Assembly: GCA_004524725.1 (NCBI GenBank)
Contig: SDNW01000010.1
Location: forward strand, 1-40,275
DNA: 40,275 nucleotides
Origin: Promethearchaeota archaeon
Lineage (GTDB): Archaea; Asgardarchaeota; Lokiarchaeia; Sigyniarchaeales; SOKP01
Reading direction: 5' to 3'
Both the position numbers and the translations under genes were made by a program. Positions within the stretch are counted from its first letter, which is position 1. Every line of letters starts with the position of its first letter. Below, piece after piece: positions 34,444 through 40,275 of this stretch. Below the pieces are notes generated by a model, which saw only the letters and a list, made by a program, of their open reading frames with translations, did not search any database and had not been told where the DNA came from.

Positions 34444-35178
34444 CTAACCAATTATGGTTTTTATTTTTGCAATGTAACTTCCAAGTTTTTTCTCGTTAGC
34501 CTCAGGAACAGCAATTGCAAGGATACGATTTTTATCTAGTTCATGGATAATTATGGAGCCATTTTCTCCCCCAATTATCGAAAATTCTAGACCACCCTCT
34601 AATAGAACGCTTGATAGATTGTAAATTGCCGATGTCATGGCAGATAATATTGGTTCTGCCATTGTTGCTTGAACTTTAATTGGGAGCCCATCTTTTGTTA
34701 TAATTGCTACAACTAAAGCATTAGGTATTGCCCGTTTAATGGCGACAAATATCTCTTCTTTAATTAAATCCGAAGTGGCGATAATCGCAGAAAGTTTCAT
34801 AGAAAATTTCTTCAAATGGTCTATATAGACATCCAATCCTTCCAATTCTGCAAGTTCGCGATTTAAATAGGAAATCATGGCGATGTTATCCGTTAGGATT
34901 GATAATACGATTCGTTTCGTACCCGTAATTAAATTAAAAGATATTTTTTGATTCAATGAATCTTGCAACATTTTTGAAGCGAGAAATACTAAACTACTGC
35001 TTGCCGCCGAAATCTCAGTCTTCGTCATTGATATCTCCTTTTTAAACTTGCTGGCTAAATGTGTCCCTCCATGGGATGATATCGTCATTCCCAGAATTCC
35101 AGCCTGCTCTTTCATTTCTTTTTCCAGTAGTTCAGTAATATCTGTTTCTAGATCTTTAAAATTTGGTTCTGAGCTCAT
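34444..35178 (-). CDS. Double roadblock/LC7-domain protein
   Basis: A 244-residue protein made of two roadblock domains. Domain 1 (about 20-125) reads MTISSHGGTHLASKF, the helix AASSSLVFLASKMLQD, then RIVLSILTDNIAMISYL. Domain 2 (about 145-244) reads NALVVAIITKDGLPIKVQ, a helix with AMTSAIYNLSSVLLEGG, and strands SIIIHELDKNRILAIAVPE. Roadblock domains form dimers that bind and regulate small GTPases; double roadblocks are characteristic of Asgard archaea. The GTPase partner is not in the window. ATG 35178 is leaderless. It is divergent from the coiled-coil protein at 35328, with a repeated spacer between. Confidence 0.85.
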   Translation of the reverse strand: MSSEPNFKDLETDITELLEKEMKEQAGILGMTISSHGGTHLASKFKKEISMTKTEISAASSSLVFLASKMLQDSLNQKISFNLITGTKRIVLSILTDNIAMISYLNRELAELEGLDVYIDHLKKFSMKLSAIIATSDLIKEEIFVAIKRAIPNALVVAIITKDGLPIKVQATMAEPILSAMTSAIYNLSSVLLEGGLEFSIIGGENGSIIIHELDKNRILAIAVPEANEKKLGSYIAKIKTIIG

Positions 35179-35206
35179 GAGATATTAAAAACAGCAATCA
35201 AATATA

Positions 35207-35286
35207 AAACTATTTTAACTTAGCAATAAATAGGAATTTTATTAGATAAACTATTTTTTAACTAAGAAATAAAAAGGAAATTTATT
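35207..35286. repeat. Imperfect direct repeat in divergent promoter region
   Basis: A unit of about 38 bases beginning AAACTATTTT and ending TTTTATTA or TTTATTA occurs twice, from 35207 and from 35248, a period near 41. Both copies contain TAGGAA or AAGGAA at the same place. It lies between the divergent roadblock and coiled-coil genes and could be two regulator sites; low-complexity A+T sequence is the alternative. Confidence 0.4.
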
Positions 35287-35327
35287 ATATTTATTAAAAA
35301 GATCAATGAAAATTTAGTTATGTAATC

Positions 35328-36263
35328 ATGGAAGATCAAAATAAGGAGATCGAGAATCTGAAAAAAGAAATTGAGAATTTAAAAGAACAACTTGCGATTA
35401 AAAATGAAGAGTTAAAAAAGTTCACGAATCTAAATGACCAAATAAAGGTAAAAGACGAGCAGATAAGAACTAAAGATGATCTCATTAGTAATTTACAAAG
35501 CGCTATGAATCTAAAAGAGGATCAAATTAAAACGCTGAAAGACTCTATGAGTTTGAAAAGTGAGCAAGTTGAAACCTTAGATAGTTCATTGAAAATAAAA
35601 GATGAGAAAATTCGAACCTTAGAGAAATCGGTGGAACTTAAAGAAAAAGAAATCAGTGTTTTATTAGATACAAGAGTAGAAAAAACGATTTTAGAAGAAA
35701 AAGATAAGGAAATCGAGATTCTTAAAGAAAAACTCGAAATCCTTAAAGGAGAGCTAACTAAAGCTGATGAAGATTTAGAGATATTAGAAAATGAAAATGA
35801 AAAGTTAAGGAATCAGTTAGCGGCAGCCTCTGGCTCCAAAATTATTGACTGGACTAATATTGATATTCCTAAGAATAAAATCTTAGCAAAAATGAAAGAT
35901 ATTATAATGAATGCTCTCCATAATGTCACTATCGCTGTCCCAAATATCAAAGATCTTCAATCATTAACCTTGTATGAGGTGAGATCTTCAGTGAATATGA
36001 AAATATCATGTTATATTGATCCTGCTTTAGAAGAAGATGCTGAACTCCTAGAGGAATTTGAGAGTCTTGATAATATTTCCATTAGAATGTATGAAGCGGA
36101 AGATCGCTATATACTGGATAGAGATGGGGAAGAACTCCTTTTTGCGGTTATTGGAAATGGAGATGAAAATCATTTAGTTATACATACCAAGGACTCAAAA
36201 CATGTTAAGTTTTTCAAAAGTATTGTAATGGAAGGATGGTTGCGCTCAAGAAAAATTGAGTAG
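35328..36263 (+). CDS. Coiled-coil protein with 14-residue repeats and a globular C-terminal domain
   Basis: A 311-residue protein. Residues 1-165 are continuous coiled coil. Within it, residues about 41-117 are a repeated 14-residue unit (two heptads) in five or so copies, with the consensus IKDEKIRTLEKSV and variants such as LKEDQIKTLKDSM and LKSEQVETLDSSL. Residues about 172-311 are globular. The segment NVTIAVPNIKDLQSL, then MKISCYIDP, EESLDNISIRMYE-type text and VIHTKDSKHVKFF resembles the phospholipase-D-like sensor domain found at the end of TrmB-type regulators, but lacks an HKD pair. A scaffold or sensor role is inferred. It is divergent from the double-roadblock gene. Confidence 0.65.
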   Translation: MEDQNKEIENLKKEIENLKEQLAIKNEELKKFTNLNDQIKVKDEQIRTKDDLISNLQSAMNLKEDQIKTLKDSMSLKSEQVETLDSSLKIKDEKIRTLEKSVELKEKEISVLLDTRVEKTILEEKDKEIEILKEKLEILKGELTKADEDLEILENENEKLRNQLAAASGSKIIDWTNIDIPKNKILAKMKDIIMNALHNVTIAVPNIKDLQSLTLYEVRSSVNMKISCYIDPALEEDAELLEEFESLDNISIRMYEAEDRYILDRDGEELLFAVIGNGDENHLVIHTKDSKHVKFFKSIVMEGWLRSRKIE

Positions 36264-36277
36264 AGTTATTCTTGTTT

Positions 36278-36991
36278 TTAATTTATTGGACAATTTATCT
36301 TTTCACATTTATCATTTTCTTCTGAGAAAATGCATTTCATAGGACTATATTCCAAAGTAATTGAATATGTATCCTTTAAAAACTCTAAAGTTTCACATAT
36401 TGCAAGTCTAACCGATCTTTTACAGCAATGTTCTAAATTATCTGCAATCTTATTCAAAGCTCGAGAGGTCATTTGATTTGCTAATGTTCGCGGCAAATCT
36501 GTGGAAGGGGTTGCTCCTGTAAATATACTTATTGCTACTCCAGAACCCATTCCAGCGCCACATGATCCATAAAAACCACACCACCCACCTGGTATTTTTG
36601 AAGCTCTTTTAATCGCTTCTTTTATATCATTAAATGTAATTTCTTGACCATTAGGTTTTTTTATATTATTATTCTTTAAGCTGGTTAAAATTACAGCGGG
36701 AGTTAACACATGATGTTCTGGTCCATACATCTTAAACTTAGGATGGCTCATAATCTTATCGGCTAATTTAAAAGGGTCTTGGATCTTAGTTTTTTCACAA
36801 ATCTCTTCTATAATCTGAATAGGACCTTTCATATGGCAAGAATCGCAGATATAGTGGTCATCCTCACAATAAATATTCGTTGCAAATATATTTCCACAGA
36901 ATTCACAAGGTAAGCTTTTATAATCTCCCACTTGAGTTGCGTAGGATAATTTTTTACCGCAAATTTCGCACTTATCTTTTTTTTCTTCCAT
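36278..36991 (-). CDS. DUF5714-family Cys-rich protein
   Basis: A 237-residue protein. The N-terminal 60 residues carry three pairs of Cys (CEICGKK, CEFCGNI, and CEDD with CDSCH), a zinc-ribbon or rubredoxin-like head. The rest matches DUF5714: KMYGPEHHVLTPAVILTSL, then GGWCGFYGSCGAGMGSGVA and HCCKRSVRLAI near the end. Cys spacing suggests metal or Fe-S binding, and this family is often seen beside radical-SAM or methyltransferase genes. Its reaction is unknown. AAGGAGCG before ATG 36991 supports the start. It lies 20 bases after the PHP gene at 37012 on the same strand, so the two form one transcript. Confidence 0.75.
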   Translation of the reverse strand: MEEKKDKCEICGKKLSYATQVGDYKSLPCEFCGNIFATNIYCEDDHYICDSCHMKGPIQIIEEICEKTKIQDPFKLADKIMSHPKFKMYGPEHHVLTPAVILTSLKNNNIKKPNGQEITFNDIKEAIKRASKIPGGWCGFYGSCGAGMGSGVAISIFTGATPSTDLPRTLANQMTSRALNKIADNLEHCCKRSVRLAICETLEFLKDTYSITLEYSPMKCIFSEENDKCEKINCPIN

Positions 36992-37011
36992 TTTAAAAAT
37001 TCGCTCCTTAT

Positions 37012-37863
37012 TTATGAAATTTCAATAAAGCTTCTCTTTCTCTTATCAAAATAAGCAAGCTGATTGTAGCCAATATCACGAACTAACTTCAGAGCTTCTT
37101 TGAAGCGATATCCAACTTCATCGGGTCGATGGGCATCAGAACCGAGTAAAATTGGAATATCTAATTCATACATTTTTTTAATAATCTTTTTACTGGGGTA
37201 TTGTTCCTTTACTTCCTTTCGCCAACCGCTAGTGTTAATTTCTATAGTAAGATCCTTTTTTCGTATGAGTTCTAAAGTTTTATCTATATGATCAGCGATT
37301 ATTTCTGCATCTTCGGGTTGCTTATTATATTTCTTAGGTAAATCAAAATGACTAATAATATCGAAAGAAAAATCTGAACTAGATATCATATCTTGCATAA
37401 TATGATAATAATCGATATAAATCTGATTGATACTTTCATAGAGCTGATAATCGTTTAGAAATCGATTATCGTCAAACGCGAACAGTTTTCCATTTCTTAA
37501 TAAAATGTGAACCGAGCCTAAAATATAATCTAAATCTTCAGAATATGGTTTTAAATACGGTTTATGAGCGCTGACTTGGGGCTTAATGTAGTCTAATTCA
37601 AATGCAAGCTTAATTTCAATAATGTTTTGATATTTCTCTTTTAAATTCTTTACCCTAGAGAGGTATAAATCGAGTTCTCCAAGTTTCATCGCATATTCTT
37701 CGTATGGAATAGCATCTATTCCCTCTAAACACTCATATGGAAAATGATCACTAATCCCTATGAGATTTAGGCCTTTGTTAATAGCTGTTTTTATATAATC
37801 TTCAATAGAACCTCGAGCATGACGGCATAATTCATTATGCGAATGCCAATCTTGAAATAACAT
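37012..37863 (-). CDS. PHP-family phosphatase (histidinol-phosphatase HisJ-like)
   Basis: A 283-residue PHP-domain metal hydrolase. The motifs are in order: DWHSHNELCRHA at the N-terminus (first metal-binding His pair), GISDHFPYE, Glu in KLAFELDYI, GSVHILLRNG, ISHFDLPKKY, and IPILLGSDAHRPDEVG. This set is typical of HisJ-type histidinol phosphatases in histidine synthesis. No other his gene is near, so a different phosphoester substrate is possible. Length is normal. It is followed on the same strand by the DUF5714 gene. Confidence 0.82.
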   Translation of the reverse strand: MLFQDWHSHNELCRHARGSIEDYIKTAINKGLNLIGISDHFPYECLEGIDAIPYEEYAMKLGELDLYLSRVKNLKEKYQNIIEIKLAFELDYIKPQVSAHKPYLKPYSEDLDYILGSVHILLRNGKLFAFDDNRFLNDYQLYESINQIYIDYYHIMQDMISSSDFSFDIISHFDLPKKYNKQPEDAEIIADHIDKTLELIRKKDLTIEINTSGWRKEVKEQYPSKKIIKKMYELDIPILLGSDAHRPDEVGYRFKEALKLVRDIGYNQLAYFDKRKRSFIEIS

Positions 37864-37952
37864 AACTATTAAATATTAATAACTGTTTAGTTTAGTCTAT
37901 TAATCAAAACAGATAAAATTTTTTATTATATCAAATTAGTGTGATATATTCA

Positions 37953-38765
37953 ATGGAATTTAATACAAGACAATATGATGGACCCTACGAAGTTTCGGCA
38001 GTTGAATTAGATATCGAAGGGCAACTTCTACGAGGTCTATTATACTTTCCAAGAGAATCCTATCCAAAACCATATCCTTTAATCACTTATTTCCATGATT
38101 TTCCCCAACTTTTTAGTCTCCATCAGATAGTTTCTAATTTGGAATTTTTATTAGAAATGGGTTTTAGTCTATTAGTATTTAACTTTCGAGGATATCGGCA
38201 GAGTCAAGGCGAAGTTTCTCTTCAATCACAGCTTCAAGATGCCTTAGAGATGGCTAAATTTATTCAACTCATGGGAAAAAAGGAGATCTTCAAACTCAAA
38301 GAGGTAAATATTCTAGCTCATGGTTTTGGAAGTTATATTGCATTATTATTATCCTCAATGATTAATTTCCTCAATAAGATTTTGCTTATATCTCCTATCC
38401 TAAATGTGAAGAAACAGATTGATGATGATACTTTTGTTAAAACCCTTGCATATATTAACCGTTATCTCCCCGGCTATATTCACGGAATAGAAAACACTGA
38501 TCTCTTTTTATCGAAAACAAAATCAGAGTTAAATTGTGAAGAATATCGACTTGAAAGAGTATTTAATAAAATGACCTATAATAAAATGAAAATTATCATT
38601 GGGAGCAGAAATAAGCTAATTGATATTTCAGAATTAAAAGCTTCTATATTTGATAAATTACCTAGACTTAAAGTTGTTTTAATTGAGCAGATGGACCATG
38701 ATTGGATGGATGAGGAAAATATAGGTAATCTTCAAGAGGAAATTAAATTATTTCTCGCTTATTAA
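37953..38765 (+). CDS. Alpha/beta-hydrolase-fold protein lacking the nucleophile Ser
   Basis: A 270-residue protein with the hydrolase fold: PLITYFHDFP (oxyanion strand), FSLLVFNFRGYRQSQG, then the nucleophile-elbow position NILAHGFGSYIALLL, an Asp in IIGSRNKLIDISELK, and a C-terminal His in MDHDWMDEENI. At the elbow, G-x-S-x-G is replaced by A-H-G-F-G, with Gly124 where the Ser should be. The remaining fold is intact, so it may be a pseudo-enzyme or binding protein, or use another residue. GTG 37941 is also in frame; ATG 37953 lies at the right distance from a TATA-like stretch at about 37922. Confidence 0.7.
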   Translation: MEFNTRQYDGPYEVSAVELDIEGQLLRGLLYFPRESYPKPYPLITYFHDFPQLFSLHQIVSNLEFLLEMGFSLLVFNFRGYRQSQGEVSLQSQLQDALEMAKFIQLMGKKEIFKLKEVNILAHGFGSYIALLLSSMINFLNKILLISPILNVKKQIDDDTFVKTLAYINRYLPGYIHGIENTDLFLSKTKSELNCEEYRLERVFNKMTYNKMKIIIGSRNKLIDISELKASIFDKLPRLKVVLIEQMDHDWMDEENIGNLQEEIKLFLAY

Positions 38766-38830
38766 AGAAAAAAGAGTATCTACAATACTGTTTACACCTT
38801 ACAATTATGTATTTATAATCCAAAATTATT

Positions 38831-38857
38831 TAAGAATAGCAAGTAAATCTATTCTTA
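38831..38857. promoter_or_regulatory. Inverted repeat upstream of the SIR2-TPR gene
   Basis: TAAGAATAG (38831-38839) and CTATTCTTA (38849-38857) are exact inverted repeats separated by 9 bases, 36 bases before the TTG start of the SIR2-TPR gene. An operator site, or a hairpin at the 3' end of the hydrolase gene (stop 38765), would both fit. Confidence 0.5.
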
Positions 38858-38893
38858 TATCGAAATACATAATTTTTAAGGGTGCGAAGTTAA

Positions 38894-40275
38894 TTGAGTT
38901 CAATTAAAAAACTATCTGATTTAGATATTACTAGTTTAATGAATGAAGCAAAGGATCTTACTTTTCTTGTTGGTGCGGGTATTTCTACTAAATCCCCTTC
39001 ACGTTTACCTACTGCTCGAAATATGATGAATGAATTAATAAAATACGTCTGTACTCCCTCAGAAGTCAATTCTATATTGAAGATCGAAACTCTAAAATTT
39101 GAAACCTTTTTAGGAATCTTACATGATATTTTGGATGAGAATTTACATTTAGTTGATTATTATCTTGAGTGTGATAAACCTAATGTCCTTCATTTTTTCC
39201 TTTCTGAAATGATGAAAAAAGGCAATTATGTTATAACAAGCAATTTTGATTATCTTATTGAATTGGCCTTATTAAAACTAGATGTACCCAAAAAGAAGCT
39301 CATTCCTGTTATCACAGAAAAAGACTTCAACAAATATGATGATCCTGAAAAGTTAATGAAAAGTGGAAAGGTACCCCTTTATAAAATTCATGGCTCACCA
39401 AAGAACATGATAACGGGAGAAGATACGAGAGAATCCTTTGTGAATACTATTTATTTAATTAGCCTTAACCATGATAAAAATAATATCATTCAATTAGAAC
39501 CATATAAATCATCCGTACTCGAGAGTCTTACAAAAGGACGCACATTAGTCGTAATGGGCTATTCAGGGAATAATGACACGGATATAATATCAAGTATCAA
39601 GGTATTAAATGAGCTTGAAAATATTATATGGATTAATCATGTTGATGATACTCGGAAGAAATTAGAAATTCATGAATATAACGTGGAAAATCTAAAAGAT
39701 TCGGACGAATTAAAAGGATTAGATCAAATTCTTTTTGATCTTAAGCATATTAATCCAAATAAAGGCATTTATAGAATTGATATAAACACTCCTAATTTCA
39801 TCGAGAATTTTCTCTCCTCCAAAGAAACTTTAGACTCCGAAGAGTTTCAATTAGATATTAAAAAATGGCTTCCAACGATTTTAGAGCAACCAAATGAATT
39901 ACAAAAATTATTTGTGTCTTACAAAATTTATTATGAAACCGCCACTTACACTGAAGCTTTAAGAATGTTAGATAGAATTTACCGTCTTGCTGATGAATCG
40001 GATGAGAAAACATGGAAATCAAAAGCATTAATAGAGATGGGAAAGATTAATTATGTTCAAGGTCAATTTGAAAAAGCACTGGATTGGTTCCAGAAAGCAG
40101 GACGTATATTAGTAAAAGTAAAAGATTATACTCAAAGGAGTACGATTTTTAAATATATTGGGTTAATCAATCAAAAACAAAACAATTTTAGTGAAGCCAT
40201 TAAATATTTTGATTTAGCGTCAAAAGAGATTGAGAAAGCGAGAAATTTGAGTGAAAAATCTAAAATCGTTAAGAA
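38894..40275 (+). CDS. SIR2-like NADase-type protein with TPR repeats (partial)
   Basis: The frame is open from TTG 38894 to the window edge, 460 residues with no stop, so the C-terminus is missing. Residues about 20-300 are a SIR2_2-type domain: GAGIS (27-31), TSNFD with the candidate catalytic Asn117, KIHGS with His166, and the later LVVMGYSGNNDTD. Asn and His at these places are the residues used by defence-associated SIR2 NADases. Residues about 335-460 are TPR-like helix pairs (YTEALRMLDRIYRLADE, GQFEKALDWFQKAG, NNFSEAIKYFDLAS). A GGTG precedes TTG. SIR2 plus TPR is an architecture seen in anti-phage or stress effectors, so a similar role is plausible but unproven. The following gene is outside the window. 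Confidence 0.82.
   Translation, partial: MSSIKKLSDLDITSLMNEAKDLTFLVGAGISTKSPSRLPTARNMMNELIKYVCTPSEVNSILKIETLKFETFLGILHDILDENLHLVDYYLECDKPNVLHFFLSEMMKKGNYVITSNFDYLIELALLKLDVPKKKLIPVITEKDFNKYDDPEKLMKSGKVPLYKIHGSPKNMITGEDTRESFVNTIYLISLNHDKNNIIQLEPYKSSVLESLTKGRTLVVMGYSGNNDTDIISSIKVLNELENIIWINHVDDTRKKLEIHEYNVENLKDSDELKGLDQILFDLKHINPNKGIYRIDINTPNFIENFLSSKETLDSEEFQLDIKKWLPTILEQPNELQKLFVSYKIYYETATYTEALRMLDRIYRLADESDEKTWKSKALIEMGKINYVQGQFEKALDWFQKAGRILVKVKDYTQRSTIFKYIGLINQKQNNFSEAIKYFDLASKEIEKARNLSEKSKIVK

Noticed and set aside
1-40275. tRNA, rRNA or CRISPR array in the spacers
   Set aside because: Reading the gaps showed no cloverleaf-like G+C-rich segment and no series of regularly spaced repeats; structured RNA of low G+C content could still have been missed.

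Overview
The window is a strongly A+T-rich, densely coded stretch of archaeal genome. Most genes have ATG, GTG or TTG starts, either leaderless or behind G-rich Shine-Dalgarno sequences, and T-rich tracts serve as likely terminators. Asgard archaea, most likely a Lokiarchaeia-like lineage, are suggested by several features together: a double roadblock/LC7 protein, a second roadblock-like protein fused to a coiled coil, and three JAMM/MPN-domain proteins in one cluster, two of them with long coiled-coil tails. This placement is inference from gene content; no rRNA or universal marker gene is in the window. I saw no tRNA, rRNA, CRISPR array or recognisable insertion sequence.

Layout. (1) 1-3574 holds redox and Fe-S housekeeping: the start of a SufC-like ABC ATPase, a PAC2-family proteasome-assembly-type protein, a ferredoxin with four cluster motifs convergent with an AfpA/MJ0208-type flavoprotein, and a NifS/IscS cysteine desulfurase. 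Its scaffold partner IscU lies apart at 17493. (2) 3585-8312 holds an ArsB/NhaD-type permease, an unusual methyltransferase plus D-Ala-D-Ala-ligase-like fusion, an extremely acidic mini-protein and MobA. (3) 8410-11567 is a likely operon: a second permease, a roadblock-like coiled-coil protein, an unknown protein and a UPF0316 membrane protein. (4) 11681-17086 holds a metallo-beta-lactamase-fold protein with a duplicated N-terminal module, then a lipid-linked-oligosaccharide-type flippase and a GT4 glycosyltransferase. This glycan pair is followed by an apparent decayed copy of the 3' end of the metallo-beta-lactamase gene. (5) 17493-21219 holds IscU and a copper-type P1B ATPase with two C-terminal YHS modules and a zinc-ribbon tail, followed by a tiny gene encoding the same kind of zinc-ribbon module alone.

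(6) 21253-30186 holds an MFS transporter, a ten-helix membrane protein with winged-helix-like repeats in its cytosolic half, and a small winged-helix-like protein behind a near-perfect palindrome. Next come two tandem JAMM/MPN coiled-coil proteins (one with the catalytic Glu replaced by Gln), a zinc-ribbon protein and a third, intact JAMM protein. This cluster is the best candidate for an undescribed system, plausibly ubiquitin-like-modifier removal or processing. (7) 30310-34443 holds a DUF1761 membrane protein, a fused ChlI/ChlD-type AAA+ and VWA protein and a COG2232-type ATP-grasp enzyme. (8) 34444-38765 holds the double roadblock protein, a coiled-coil protein with 14-residue repeats, a DUF5714 protein, a PHP-family phosphatase and an alpha/beta-hydrolase that lacks the nucleophile serine. 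(9) 38894 to the window end holds a large SIR2-like protein with TPR repeats, cut by the window edge. It has the SIR2 NADase signature residues and an inverted repeat upstream, so it is a candidate immune or stress effector.
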